A DNA stretch of 64,000 nucleotides from Endomychus coccineus (taxonomy: Eukaryota; Arthropoda; Insecta; Coleoptera; Endomychidae): positions 151,354,962 to 151,418,961 of the forward strand of contig OY294067.1 in NCBI GenBank assembly GCA_958510875.1, given 5' to 3'. The position numbers and the translations under genes are program-made. Under the pieces are notes generated by a model. That model had not been told where the DNA came from. It saw only the letters and a list, made by a program, of their open reading frames with translations, and did not search any database. This document shows, piece by piece, positions 1 through 12,403 of this stretch (the stretch's first letter is position 1; the number at the start of each line of letters is the position of its first letter).

Positions 1-1253
1 CAAGTGTGCAAAATTTCATCAAGATCGGTGGTGACTTCAAGGGGTGAGCAATGGAGATGAGAAAGTTTTTTCGAAATATAATTTGAACAGCGACTTTCCT
101 TTCGCTTTAGAGGTCAAGTCCGCAAAATTTCATAACGATCGATACTTATCTATCCCAACTGATGAGAGAGGGTGATGGGGAAGTTTCTTCGTGATCTTAT
201 GCAAAAAATTAATTTCTTTCTGATTTGGAGGTCAATTATTCAAAATTTCATCAAGTTCGGAAATGGTTTGCTCTGAGGGGTGGAAAAGGGAGTTGGGGCT
301 GTTTTTTCTAAATCTCATCTAGAAAGTGTTTCGAAGGACAAGTAAGCAAAATTTCATCAGGATTGGTACTCACCTGCTTTAAGAAGGGAGAAATGGGAAT
401 ACGCTAGTTTTTCTCGGAATCTCATGTACTTAGTAACTTTCCTTTTGTTAAGGTCAAGTTTGCAAAAGATATTGGGTTATTTTTTTCGAAATCTCATGCA
501 GACTGTGACTCGTCGTGTTTTGAAGGTCAAGTGTGCAAAATATCATCAAGATCTCAATTAAATATATATAGATATAGATATAGATTTATATAGAATTCGA
601 ACAGACATTCTCCTTTGCATATATACCAGCTCAGATTCTCGGCGTTGGCTGGCTACAGAATTCAACACTGCCAATTTTTTTCAGTCATTATACGTAGTAA
701 TCCAACAGCTAGCGACGACGGCCTCATATTTCTCTTGGTTTTGCTGCGCTTCATTTCAATTCGTTTCGTCGTAGTTTTTCCGTTATCTCATAAGACAATA
801 ACTTTCCTCTTGTTTTGAAGGTAAAGTGAGCATAATTTGATCAAGTTCAGTACCTACTAATCTGATTTGGGGTTGGACGAGAAATAAAAATATTTCTGGA
901 ACGGCTGATTCTGGCCAAATCAGATTTCATGATAATCACGGAAAGTATTCGAGACTACAGCTCACTTCGTTCTCGAAGATTTCATTCACACCGACATGAA
1001 GAATAAATTTAGACCTCTTAAATAAAAATTATTCTCTGTGAATGTTCCTAATGTGACATTGCCTGAAGGTTTTTTATAATTGTTGAACAGAATGAAGTTT
1101 TCGATTTGCATAGGTTTCCACCACACTATAAATAAGACGTATAACCGTACAAAGTTTCTATAGTCAATACACTTTGGGGACGTCTTTTACCGTATAAGCT
1201 GTATAAGTTGTATAAAGTGTATATATTATACGAGTCCCCAAACTGTAGGATTG

Positions 1254-1256
<3 letters not shown>
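1..1256 (+). repeat. Third copy of the giant-palindrome arm end
   Basis: This block matches the outer end of the right arm (about 21056-22317) in the same orientation, and the left arm (about 3141-4440) in inverted orientation. Positions 1-560 are diverged units of roughly 110 bp, each built around a core like GCAAAATTTCATCAAGATCG (seen near 8, 122, 233, 344 and 532). The rest has no recognisable coding content. The block runs through a CACTTTGGGGACGTC motif near 1168-1184 into (TA)n, exactly as the right arm does at 22317, and the two copies then continue into unrelated DNA. It enters from outside the window, so it may be the tail of another palindrome. Confidence 0.85.

Positions 1257-1315
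<59 letters not shown>
1257..1315. repeat. (TA)n microsatellite
   Basis: A pure TA dinucleotide tract that joins the arm-end copy to the CXC gene segment. An apparent Ile-Tyr ORF across it on the minus strand is only translated TA repeat. Confidence 0.97.
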
Positions 1316-1319
<4 letters not shown>

Positions 1320-1501
1320 TAGGCCTAATGATGATTTTTATTAGTCTGTAGTTTGTTTGTTTGTCACACTGTTTTTTTATTACAATCATGGCAGCATGGG
1401 CTCGGGAGTTGTTATGTAACCAAGGGGATAAAACAAGTTTGTTTATTTTTATATATTGATATCAGTGTTGGAGAATTAAATGATAAAAACGATTTTTTCA
1501 G
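1316..1501 (+). other. Intron segment upstream of the CXC exon
   Basis: Non-coding sequence between the (TA)n and the splice acceptor. It looks identical to the reverse complement of 31708-31892. No donor-side exon is visible before the (TA)n. The 74-codon ORF at 1353-1577 runs across the acceptor in the wrong frame and is not supported. Confidence 0.5.
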
Positions 1502-1894
1502 AATTCCAATGAAGAGCTGCAACCCACAAATTGGGGATGGAAAATACAGGCGAGTGAACTCAGTCCTGTCCGAATGACAGAGGTACCAGCACCAGAACAA
1601 ATATTGAATATAATTTCGTGTGGATGTAAAAAGGGATGTGGTAGATCATGCGGCTGCCGAAAGAATGGAGTACGATGTACAGTGAACTGTACACATTGCA
1701 AAGGTTCTACTTGTGCCAATGTTGTAACTGACACGTCTGCCAATGATGAGGAAGATGATGATCCACAATTATTATATGATAATATACATTCTACCAACTG
1801 CGAAGATGATGAAGATGAAGATGGAGATCAACGTGGTAATAATGATAGAGGCGAGCGAATTCTTGAAAATGATGATTCTGATTACGAATATTAA
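1502..1894 (+). CDS. 3' exon encoding a CXC-type cysteine-rich module with acidic tail (partial gene)
   Basis: The exon opens after a good acceptor (a T-run ending TTTTTTCAG at 1501) and stays open for 130 codons to TAA. Reading from the acceptor gives a WGW motif at residues 11-13, a Pro-rich linker, then nine cysteines at 40, 42, 46, 50, 52, 59, 63, 66 and 71 (CGCKKGC, then CGCRKNG). This resembles CXC-like zinc-binding modules. Residues 75-130 are a highly acidic tail. The ATG at 1574 is codon 25 and is probably internal. I recall similar WGW-plus-CGCRK carboxy ends in multicopy insect and cnidarian proteins of unknown function. Upstream exons are absent: the (TA)n at 1257-1315 interrupts. 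The intron piece and the first ~120 bp of the exon recur in inverse at 31586-31892. It is either a truncated host gene or the tail of an unrecognised mobile element. Confidence 0.6.
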   Translation, partial: NSNEELQPTNWGWKIQASELSPVRMTEVPAPEQILNIISCGCKKGCGRSCGCRKNGVRCTVNCTHCKGSTCANVVTDTSANDEEDDDPQLLYDNIHSTNCEDDEDEDGDQRGNNDRGERILENDDSDYEY

Positions 1895-2044
1895 GTATTG
1901 CAAATGATTGTATAAAAAAATAAGGTTAAGAATTAAAAAAAAGTGTAGTTATTAAATATTTGTGTTCTACTTCAAACAATTACTAATATTCCTATCCTCT
2001 TAATATTGAAAAAGAAGAAAACACCGAAGTAATTTTAAAATGCA

Positions 2045-2950
2045 AAAATGATAAAAATTTAGAAGCGTGTCAAATTAGCCATTTTTGTAAATTCCCCACT
2101 CCTACGATGAGTTTTAAGTGAATCTGGCTTCGGAATCGTATTCAGCGACCCAAAAAACCCCCTTGGTGCAATCTAAATGCCTAAAACACGTAAATTGCAG
2201 AATAACATATAAGGGGTGCAAAATTGACCAATTTTGTCTATTTCACCACCCTAACGATGAATTTTAAGTAAATCTGGCTACGCAATCGTATTCAGCGACC
2301 CAAAAAACCTCCTTGGTGCAATCTAAATGCCTAAAACACGTAAATTGCAAAATAACATATAAGGGGTGCAAAATTGACCAATTTTGTCTATTTCACCACC
2401 CCAACGATGAATTTCAAGTAAATCTGGCTGCGGAATCGTATTCAGCGACCCAAAAAACCCATTGGTCCATTCGAAATGCCTAAAACACGTAAATTGCAAA
2501 ATAACATATAAGGGGTGCAAAATTGACCAATTTTGTCGATTTCACCACCCCAACGATGATATTCGAGTAAATCTGGCTACGGAATCGTATTCAGCGACCC
2601 AAAAAACCTCCTTGGTGCAATCTAAATGCCTTAAACACGTACATTGCAAAATAACATATTAGGGGTGCAAAATTGACCAATTTTGTCTATTTCACCACCC
2701 CAACGATGAATTTTAAGTAAATCTGGCTACGGATTCGTGATCAGCGACCCAAAAAAACTCCTTGGTGCACTCGAATTGACAAAAACACGTAAATTGTAAA
2801 ATAACATATAAGGGGTGCAAAATTTGCAAATTTCGTCGATTTTACCACCCCTACGATAGATTCCAAGTGAATCTGGCTACGGATTCGTGTTCTGCGACCC
2901 AAAAAACCTCTTAGGTGCACTCGAAATTCCAAAATACCTTTTTTTTGTAG
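2045..2950 (+). repeat. 150-bp tandem satellite, about six units
   Basis: The phrase AATCTGGCTACGGAATCG and neighbouring CAGCGACCCAAAAAA recur near 2121, 2271, 2421, 2570, 2719 and 2869, giving a period of 149-150 bp. The units are diverged by point changes and the last is the most degenerate. ORFs here are short and out of phase between units. 2951-3140 is unique sequence with nothing recognisable. Confidence 0.9.
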
Positions 2951-3779
2951 AAAACACAATTCAAGGCTTGGCATGTTGCAAATGTCGCCCCCAATGGGTG
3001 GGGTTGGGGTTCTCAAGAGGTTTTAAGGTGTATGAATGATCCTGAGAACCTCCTGAAGCTAATACGAAAAAAAAAATTTCGATTCGAACCTACATGTTTC
3101 CTTTTTATTATAGCTAAAATCCCGGTTCACAGCCTGGACGATTATACGGTGAAAGATGCCCCCAAAGTGTATTGATTATAGAAATTTCTTATTTATAGTT
3201 TGGTGGGAACCTATGCAAATCGAAAACTTTTTCCTTCTACAATTACAAAAAAAGCTTCAGACAATACCACATCAGGAACTTTCATAGAGAATAATTATTA
3301 TTTGATAGGTCTAAATTTATTCTTCATGTGGGTGTGAATAAAATCTTCGAGAACGAAGTGAGCTGTAGTCTCGAGTACTTTCCATGATTATCATAAAATC
3401 TGATTTGGTTAGAATCAGGCGTTCCAGAAATATTTTTATTTCTCGTCTAACCCCAAATCAGATAAGTAGGTACTGAACTTGATCAAATTTTGCTCACTTT
3501 ACCTTTAAAACGAGAGGAAAGTCATTGTCTTATGAGTTAACGGGAAAACTACGGCGAAACGAACTGAAATAAAACGCAGCAAAACCAAAAGAAATATGGG
3601 GCCGTCGTCGCTAGCTGTTGGCTTACTACGTATAATGAAAAAAAATGTCAGTGTTAAATTCTGTAGCCAGCCAACGCCGAGAATTTGAGCTGTTATATAT
3701 ACAAAGAAGAATGTCTGTTTCTATTCTATATGAATCTATATCTATATATATCTATATTATTATTATTATATATATATCT

Positions 3780-4440
3780 ATATATATCTAATTGAGATCT
3801 TGATGATATTTTGCACATTTGACCGTCAAAACACGACGAGTGACAGTGTGCATGAGATTTCGAAAAAAATTACCCAATATCCTTTGCCACCTCTTAAAGC
3901 AGCAAAGTACCGTATCGTTATAAAATTTTACAAACTTGATCTTAACAAAAGGAAAGTCACTGAATTCATGAGATTCCGAAAAAACTAGCGCATTCTCATT
4001 TCCCCCTTCTTAAAGCAGATAAGTAACAATCCTGATGAAATTTTGCTTACTTGTCCTCCAAAACACTTTCTAGATGAGATTTAGAAAAACAGCCCAAACT
4101 CCCTTCTCCACCTCTCAGAGCAAACCATTTCCGACCTTGATGAAATTTTGAATAATTGATATTCAAATCAGAAAGAAAGTAACTTTCTGCATAAGATCAC
4201 GAAGGAACTTCCCCATCACCCTCTCTCATCAGTTGGAATAGGTAAGTATCGATCGTGATGAAATTTTGCGGACTTGACCTCCAAAGCAAAGGGAAAGTCG
4301 CTGTCCAAATTATATTTCGAAAAAACTGTCTCATCTCCATTGCTCATCCCTTGAAGTCACCACCGATCTTGATGAAATTTTGCACACTTGAGCTTTAAAT
4401 CTAAAGGAAGTTACAGTCTACTTGAGATTTCAAAGAATTG
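3780..4440 (-). repeat. Diverged ~110-bp repeat array (left arm copy)
   Basis: Units with the reverse complement of the AAATTTCATCAAGATCG core occur near 3800, 3920, 4030, 4140, 4255 and 4370. They mirror 21050-21650 and match 1-560. This core resembles the tail of common arthropod retroposon-like repeats, which is an inference only. Confidence 0.8.
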
Positions 4441-6243
4441 TCCTTTCCATTCTCCTCACATCTTGCAATAAATAGGTACCGAAGTGAAGCACAAGCAATT
4501 ACTTACAAATTCTCGAAGTTTACAAAGGGACGAACGAAAGCATATAAAGTGCATAAAATTAGATATACGAGAATCTATGAAGATCGAAAACTTAGTTCTG
4601 GGAAGAAATTGAGGATAAGACAGGGTTATACACCCAGATGTTACGGAACTACTCAGCTAAGTTCGCCATTAGGGAATTCCAAATATCCATAACAATCATG
4701 TAATAAAAGTGATATCCGGATTAACTCACAGTTCCGCAAATTACGCAGGTTTCTTTGAAGATAATTTGTGCTTGATTTTTGTCAAAAATCACAATTGAAA
4801 AATTTTGCGTTGAGCATTTGTTTTCTATCATGAATTTGATAAAATCAAAAACTAGGAAGAAGATCGAACTGAATCTTTTAAGTCGAATTCATTTAAATTT
4901 TGAATTCTCCTATTATAATTATTAGGTTTCATTTTGGAATTCTAATTTGATGAACAGGCTAGCTTTTGCAGTGCACTTTCCGAATCATAAGATTTCGGAT
5001 GTATCATAATTTACTGATAATAAATAACAAAAACATAACTTCATTTGTTTCTCCAACTGAGGGAACACATAATATTGGATGTTGATTCTCCGTTAAATAA
5101 ATCAAATGATCCAATATAAGGATTATAATTATTTGAAGTAGGATGAAGTACAAAATTACATATTTGATTGAAACATGGATATTATCAGTTGTTATTGAAA
5201 ACAAATCTTTTGTAATTCTAAAACAATTTCACAAGGCTAACTATTGTGTATATAGAACAATCACAGACAATATCAAAAAAATAAATAGAATAATCCATTA
5301 AATGACCATAGATAAAACAATCTCTGTGAATACACATGAATAAAACATAAAACTTCACACACACACAACCCCTTTAACGCCTCACGTAATTATATCAATT
5401 GTAGCTGTAATGAATACATCAAACAAGAATTTTCAATTGAATATTATGTTAGGAACAATTCAGAATTGTATTTCAACCTCAACGTGCGATTAACAATGGA
5501 ATGAAGGATTAAAAAACGAGAGCGAAAAAAAAATTTGAATGCAGTTTCAATAGGTATAATTTGAAAAAAGTGAAAATTCAAAGTTCAATTCCTTTAAAAC
5601 GATGACAAATTGTTTGAATAATTATTACTTATAAATTTACAGAATGAAGTTATGGTCAATTATTAAAAACAAGAACCAAAGATAAAACAAGGTTACCTTC
5701 GGTATGTAGAATCAGTTACGCCCCCAGTATAATCTACAACTCATTAATAGATAGATGCACTTGTTGTTGTTTTGTCATAATCAAACACATCTTTATGCAA
5801 AGTTTTTGGAAATATCCAGGAAACTATCCATAAGATTAAGCCGTTAACAATGAGATTGAAAACTTTCAAACATAATGTCACTGGACTTGCCATACATATA
5901 ATATTCATTCATAAATTTCAAGAAAGGTTTATTACACGATAATGCCTACATATCTAGGTAGCTGGAATTTCCAGCATGAATATATCAATGACTATTCACT
6001 TCTCAACATAATAATTGGTAACAAGCAAAAAGTAGGTAGAATCAGAGCATATTACTCTGGTTGAAACTATTTTGGAATGAAAATGAGAACATTCATGTGG
6101 AGTTCTCATTTGGAAACACTCCATTGTGTTATCTAAGAGTAATTCTGAAAAAAGTTGTTTCCAACAATGCCAGATTGAACACTGTTCAGGTACAAACTTC
6201 GTTAATCAGCATTTATACTTTCCGTATTTATGTAGGTACATGT

Positions 6244-6882
6244 AGCTAAATGTCGATGTTTCAATAGGGATTCTCGATAAGTATACGAGGTAGAGAGAAG
6301 CGAATCCATCATCCTCTGCCTCTCTCTTTGAAAAATTGGGAATGGTGAAATCGAGAAATGACTCTCGTCTTTTGTTTTCGAGTCATTTGAGAAAACATGC
6401 TTTTTCGAGTTTTTGTTTTTCAGTTATTTATGAATTTGGATTGAAATATTGTCTACATTATCGAGTCTTTTTCACAAGTGGAATGCAGTGGCGTAGTCAC
6501 TTTTTCCAAAAAAAAATCATTATAATTTTTTCTCATTTCAAACATATGTATAATGTTGAATAGATTTCATAATTTTTACCAGATCTGGTATTTATATAAT
6601 AATTCTTAAGACTTCTTCACTCCAAATAGTAGGCTTACGTCATTTAGAAAATGCTTTATTGAAGAAATACTCCTCTTCAATTCCATAAGTAACTGAGATA
6701 TACCAGAAAAACAAAAACTCGAGAAACTGAGATTTCTCAAATGAAACAAAAGACGATAGCCAAGATTTATTTCACCATGGACATTTTTTCAAAAAAAGAG
6801 ATGGAGTATGGGAGATCAATTTTTTACATCTCTTTCTTATACTTATGGAGAATTTCTATTAAAACATCGAAATTTAGCCAGC
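6244..6882. mobile_element. Foldback MITE-like element (left arm copy)
   Basis: The ends are imperfect inverted repeats: GCTAAATGTCGATGTTT at the left, and the reverse complement of GGCTAAATTTCGATGTTT at the right. Arms of roughly 250 bp pair inward, including the ACAAAAACTCGA segment on both sides. No coding capacity and no convincing target-site duplication. The mirror copy lies at about 18168-18800, so it inserted before the palindrome formed. Confidence 0.65.
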
Positions 6883-7412
6883 CTGTTCATATGTGATAAC
6901 TAGCGTAATTTCATTGGTCAGATAGAATATGTGCATACATATTCTCTTAATATACAGATATCAAAATATCTGACGATGGAACTAGATACACTAGCGGAAG
7001 TTCAACAGAATATTTCTGACGGTAGTTTCAAATATTTTTCCTTTATATGAATCATCACTCCATAATACATTATGATAATTATGTATCATTATATATTTTC
7101 ATAGCAACGTCTGTATTCTGAACATTATAAGGTGATACAAAGGAAAGATTTTATATGAATTTATTATTGGTTTCTGGTTTTTTATTATACTTTTTATAAA
7201 AATTAAAGAGTCTGATATGGAAATTACAATAAAATATATGAGTATCAGAGTAAAATGCAGTCAATAATTGATGGCTCAAGATACAATACGTTTGTCAATT
7301 CATTCCAGGAATCTAAAGCTATATTAGAACTATAATCCCGATTATATAATATTGAAATCATTTGGAACAATTTTGGTTACATTCATACACAATTAGAAAT
7401 GCATGATGAATA

Positions 7413-7888
7413 TTGTTTTTTTTCGGTAACAACAAAGAGCATCAAGGTATTAATAATTCAAGCCAAAACATCTGTTTCGTAGTTCCCGGCAATAAACAAG
7501 TTGAAATCAACATACAAGGTCAGGTACCTACCCTTGAATGTAGCCGAGTTTTATGGAACACTTCCATAGGCATGATTCATAATAATACTTCCTAATAACA
7601 TTTAAAAATGTCTCCAGTATTATTAAAAATGATTTGAATATTGATACAGTTAATCTAGGAACGTATATTATAAGATCAACATACTTTACAAATAGCAAAT
7701 TATCAATTTTCCACTTGAATATATGCAGCCTTTCATGTCATTTTGATGAATTAAACATTCTTCTGAACTCCTTTCAGAATCATAATTTTGGAATTATGAT
7801 ACTAACTGGAACATGGCAAATAATTCCTGAAAGTTTTAATATTCAAGACTATAATTCTTTCTATAGTAATAGTTTCGAGATATGTTAA
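7413..7888 (+). pseudogene. LINE endonuclease fragment (left arm)
   Basis: The clearest part, 7634-7888, reads in one frame with LSIFHLNICSL, then HFDELNILLNSF, then GIMILTGTW. This matches the amino-terminal end of the non-LTR retrotransposon endonuclease/exonuclease/phosphatase domain, whose typical spacing is FHLNIRSL, LNKNFDEL, ILTETW. The ILTETW glutamate is replaced by glycine here (LTGTW), a catalytic-site loss. The upstream frame 7413-7595 may be ORF2 leader sequence. No reverse transcriptase follows, so the element is truncated. Its mirror is 17163-17635. Confidence 0.7.
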
Positions 7889-8342
7889 TGAAATTTCGTG
7901 AACAAGCATTAGGGAACATTGACATTTCTTTAGTAAATAGTTATTGTTTTTTTCGCGTATTGAAAACACGCAGCAGCGCTTTAATTCATCATCGTCAGGA
8001 ATAGATTTTTTTCAAATTCCAAAATAGATCAAAACAGGTGGCTAAAAAGTCTTCCACTTGGGGTAGATGCATTTTTCATTTTGTAGACTATAGAACAACG
8101 GATGAAGTATTTGATTACATTTGATAACTGTTAATGGAAATTTGTGAATTTCAAATTTGCTTAACTTTTTTATGGAATTAAGATATATTCAACTGAAACA
8201 GAAATAACTACTATTCTAACAACAATTGTTGGAAACTGTGACTGTGCATTTATGCTCAGGTATGTTGAATATTCAATAAAATACATCTGAATAAAACAGT
8301 TAGGATGAAAAGAATATTAATGCATATTGTTTCAAAATTTTT

Positions 8343-8900
8343 TCACACGGATGAACCAATATTTTGTTTAAACGGTTATGTTAAAAGATACAATTGTAGA
8401 TATTGGGCTGATAATAGTCTGAACTAAATGGATCAGGTTCATATACAGTATTCCCAAAAAGTAAATATTTGGCTGCGATTTAACGCCAACAATATTGTTG
8501 GACCTTTTTTCATTGATAGAGATTTAGATCTATTGGGGGAAAATATCATCTCTCAACATAGACGTCGGTTTCCAAATTCATTAAATCAAAACAAAAATAT
8601 AGTTACATGAAAATGATGCACCAACACACTATGCCTTTAACTTTAGACATTTTTTCTAACACTAGGTACTCTCTCAAACCAATGGATCAGTCGACGAGGA
8701 AGTATAGGATAGCCGGCGAGGTGACCAAACTTGGCACCACTCGTTTTTGGAGAGTATCAAAAAAGTCGGGTGTACGTTAATAGATTACACAAGATCTCAA
8801 TTACAGATTCGACAAGAAATTGCCGATATATCTCTTATTTGGTAGAAAAACTCAATTCAAGGCAGCACTCATGCGTAGCATTACTGCCAGGAAGTTAATG
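8343..8900 (+). pseudogene. Mariner-like (IS630-Tc1-mariner) transposase pseudogene (left arm)
   Basis: Frame pieces in order: HTDEPIFCLNGYV (the first catalytic Asp region, TDE), RYWADNS, QYSQKVNIW, IVGPFFIDRDL, then NDAPTHYAF at 8613 (equivalent of QDGAPPHY with the second Asp region), then WISRRGSIG followed by PAR and PNLAPL near 8683, and finally RQEIADIS. Stops replace a Trp and a Ser in the WPARSPD block, and frameshifts follow. The amino-terminal part is missing here but partly kept in the right-arm copy. It is inactive. Confidence 0.8.
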
Positions 8901-9049
8901 ATGGATACCAAAGTTCTCAAGTTGAGTTAACTAGTTTTAGTTTTTTTCATAAATGGCAACTAGACAGATGGCATTCTTCAACTTAGGCTTCTGTTCCTAA
9001 ATTTATTAAATCAAAACCAGCAGATGGTGTTAACTACAAATTTTCTTAA

Positions 9050-9190
9050 CACTCCTTCCCCAATCAGATGGAGGGATCGACCAGGAATTATAGAATGACG
9101 AAGTAACTATACTTGGCGCCACTCGATTTTATTTGTGGGGGTATCTGATGAGTCGAGTTAACGTTAATAGCCTAGACAAAATCAAAACCC
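9050..9190 (+). pseudogene. Second mariner-like carboxy-terminal remnant (left arm)
   Basis: A second, more decayed copy of the same carboxy-terminal block: LYLAPLDFICGG near 9108 corresponds to the LAPLDFFLWG motif of mariner-like transposases, with stops before and after. It lies about 370 bp downstream of the equivalent block in the first remnant and is mirrored at 15620-15760. Confidence 0.55.
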
Positions 9191-10358
9191 TATTATGAAT
9201 TGAAACATACACATGATTAATTTTCTTCATGATCATTTTTAGGTCAATCTCACATTTTTAGTATTTAATAACATCACAGAAGAATTTCCATTCACATCAT
9301 TTGATTATTCAAGGTTGAATATCCCCAAAATTAGATATTTGCAGATTGCACGTTCGACATATGTCCAAATATGTCATCAGGAACAAGGATCTCTTGTGAT
9401 CTGATTTTCGTAAGTTAAATAAAATTTGATAGGAAGCCCAATTCTACAAAATACGATGCTTGGTTTATTGATATCTGAAAACAGGATAACCGTGTTCCAT
9501 CTATTCAACCCAACATTTGAAAGATCTTACCGAAGAAGCATTTCATTGTACATGTATATATTAACCATTTATTAATTTGCCTTGTAGGATTGGTCAGTCA
9601 TAGGTCCGCCATTTTAGCCACCATATTGAATCTTTGAATTTTGACTAACATAGTATAACCTATCAATTTAAAGAAGAATCGGACCATGATCACACAACTC
9701 GTCCGCCATCTAAAATTTTCAAATTTTGATGGAACATTCATGCTGCTGCTGACTACAAAAAAACCCTGATACCAATTTTAAATAGAATCGTACTATAATC
9801 ACAAAACCCGCCCGTCATCTTGGAGACGCTATCTTGTTTTTTCTTTTATACATATGTCATAACACGTCACCCGAATGATTAACACCTGCCAAATTTCACC
9901 AGAACGTACAAATAGATAGATCGATAGATAAACAAGGCAAGTTAAATAAAAGCTTGTAACGATTTAATAGAAACCGCTAATGAAATCACATTGTATTATA
10001 CTCTGTCACATTGAAATTATGATGTATTTCACAACAATATGTTTTATATTGATAATTGCTGTCATATGAACTATTAAAATTTGCCACAAAGTAAAGACAT
10101 AACATAGAAGGTAACGTTATATAGATGGCGTCACTTGAATCATAAAATAATAATTTCAGAAAGTTCTGCGTGTTGAATATTTGCGTGTGATATATATTCA
10201 TAACCAGAAAATCATGGTTGTATTTATGGTTCGAAAAGATAGTATAATTCCATTCGAAAAACCGAATCTAATCTATACGACCAATACGAAGGGCGCAGTC
10301 GTCTCCACAGTGATTTACGCACGCACGCAGGCACATACGTACGTTCGTACATACATAC

Positions 10359-11995
10359 TGTTATGATTTCATTTCCTAAACAATAAAATGATGAAATTAG
10401 AACTTACCGAACATTGAAAATCAGAAAAGATTAATAAAAAGATATTATATGGAATTAAAATACAATGTTAAAAGTTAAATAGTAGTTAGTATAATATAAT
10501 GAACAATGTAAAACATAATAAACAACAATGTAATTAGAATAAAAGTGTAAAACAAGAACTTCAGTGAAAGTGAATAAACGTACAGTGTTACGAAGACAGA
10601 AATCATAATTAAAATGATTACAAAAACTATCATGAGATAGCACAAACTATTGAAAAATGTTATAGATATAATTTAGGATTAGTAAATTTGAGTTATATAA
10701 TGTTGAAGAAATGTTATTGATATGTTATATTATGTATTAGTTTTTAATAATGGCAACTGTCAAATTTATAATAATTATAGGAATAATCATATTAATAATA
10801 ACCTAATCATAGGTTATCTTATACCAAAGTGTGTGGAAAAAGGTAGGCAATATGAATTTGAAAAGAAGGAATCATCATCAATTAAAATAAGTTGAAAATC
10901 TCCAATAATTAAAAATTTAAAGAATACTAAATTCTGATTGGTCGAGGCGATTTTATAGACGTCAGATTAGTAACAATGTAATAGTTCTGTCAGTTTTTAA
11001 CAATCAACAAAGCATTCTTGATAGGTAAACTAAGCACCTCATTGGTTAATTTTGAAAATACTTGGCGTCCTTTTTGGAGGCCTATAAGAGGCATCTGAAG
11101 ACAAGCCAAGTTAGTTAGCCATCAACATCTGAAGAGTCAAGATACTCAAGCTACTCAAAAGATTTCCATAACCTTAGATTATTGGATAAACATCGGTGAA
11201 CCCAAGTGTTCCAGTAGCTTCGTAAGGTTAAAAGTAACCGAAGCAAATAAGTAATTTATACAAGTCAAGTAGTGTTCCCAGTCTTCGAACAAAGTTTTTA
11301 GAAGTTATTATAACCATAATTCACAAGTAGCATCGTATAATAGTTAGTCTTCGACAACGTTCCAATACATCATTTAAGGTTTCATATCTTTTGAAAAAGA
11401 ATAAGACAAGTTAACAATTATCAACAGTTCCTGATTTCTAAAGAAGTAACCACATTGTTTACCTGTGATTTGTTTATAGCAGAGAAATTGTGTACCTACG
11501 GATAAAATGAATTATCAAATTAATAAGAAAATCAAGCCAAGTGAACATTGTCTACATTTTAAACATATTCTTGGATATAAACTAAATGTAAGTTTATTTA
11601 CTATTTCTCCATTGTATTATTATCTGTCTGTAAATCTGAAAGAAAGATTGAAGATTATAACTTTGTAAACAAAGATAAATCGAAATAATCATTTTGAGGT
11701 TAGATCATAGATCTATTTGAACACAACATTGTAGAAGTTAATACCCGAGATAAATTAGAGTCCTAGAAATTTAAATATTAAAAGTTAGCATTCAATGAAC
11801 CTTGTGTTTAATTCTATAGATATAAAATAAAAAGGTAAAAGTTCATTATTCAAATCATTAGATTATTCAAATCAAAACAAACATAAGATTTGAAATACAA
11901 ATAAAAGCTAGCCGGTAGAATTCAAAACATTGAAATATTCAAATTAATTCAAATATTAATTAAAGAATAAAACTCTATAAAGAGTTTTAATATAA
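10359..11995 (+). mobile_element. LTR-like insertion (solo LTR candidate), left arm only
   Basis: The right arm has an uninterrupted junction at about 13797, while the left arm is split by 1,637 bp starting TGTTATGATTTC and ending near AATATAA. The flanking 4-bp ATAC at 10355-10358 and 11996-11999 fits a target-site duplication. Inside are an inverted CCAAT-like box (ATTGGTTAA near 11041) and a TATA-like TATAAG at 11083, followed by a plausible start region and an A-rich AATAAA-like stretch near 11828. It has no ORF of note. A second copy, inverted, is at 31914-33434. The end is not a clean CA, so the solo-LTR label is an inference. Confidence 0.55.
11041..11100 (+). promoter_or_regulatory. 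Candidate LTR promoter (CCAAT and TATA boxes)
   Basis: ATTGGTTAA, then about 35 bp later GGCCTATAAGAGG. The spacing and position inside the LTR-like element fit a pol II promoter. The inverted copy at about 32715-32730 keeps the TATAGGCC segment, but its TATA is less canonical. Confidence 0.35.
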
Positions 11996-12179
11996 ATACA
12001 TCATTTCAAAAATAGTCTAGATCGATTAAAAAATGCTGAAATCGAATATATCAGGAAAAGTCCGTTATATGTTTTTGTGCCGACCACAATACTTCCCTCA
12101 CACTATATACTACGTATTGTGAGGGAAATAAAATTGAGTAATAATTTCATAGATATACATATTGAATTAGGCCATACAG

Positions 12180-12366
12180 TCTGACATCTCAAAATTCCAG
12201 AAAATGTTCAAGTCCTCAAATTGTAACATGAACAAATTAGTAAAATGTCCTCAATGTGTACGATATTTAAGAATCCAACAGTTTGAGGACTTCGTACCCA
12301 AAGTGTAGTATATGTTGACCTAAACTATGGCTTGCACTTTGGGGTCGTCCCCGAAGTGTAGGATTG

Positions 12367-12368
<2 letters not shown>
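12180..12368. repeat. Cluster of CCTCAAA/CCCCAAA-TGTA motifs next to (TA)n (left)
   Basis: The element C-C-Y-C-A-A-A-N-TGTA occurs in both orientations near 12205, 12245, 12283, 12300 and 12340-12360. The last leads through GGATTGACATACA into (TA)n. The mirror cluster is 13405-13620, and the same leader precedes (TA)n at 1236 and 22297. Confidence 0.6.

Positions 12369-12400
<32 letters not shown>
12369..12400. repeat. (TA)n microsatellite at the inner end of the left arm
   Basis: A TA tract ending the region of left/right arm homology; the sequence beyond it is not mirrored. Confidence 0.95.

Positions 12401-12403
<3 letters not shown>

Larger units (their letters stand above)
3141..12400 (+). 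repeat. Left arm of a giant inverted repeat
   Basis: The arm is the reverse complement of 13405-22255, with many substitutions and indels. Anchor pairs are 3170/22225, 4440/21040, 7634-7888/17163-17414, 8343/16456, 9900/14250, 10340/13810 and 12345/13460. It contains ~110-bp repeats (3780-4440), a foldback MITE, and LINE and mariner remnants, all shared with the right arm. It alone carries an LTR-like insertion (10359-11995). 4441-6243 and 9200-10350 hold no recognisable gene; the short ORFs at 5004-5204, 6061-6249 and 9986-10201 show no coding signal. Confidence 0.92.

Noticed and set aside
2045..2950. Tandem repeats as a CRISPR array
   Set aside because: Units are whole-length 150-bp satellites without unique spacers, in eukaryotic DNA.
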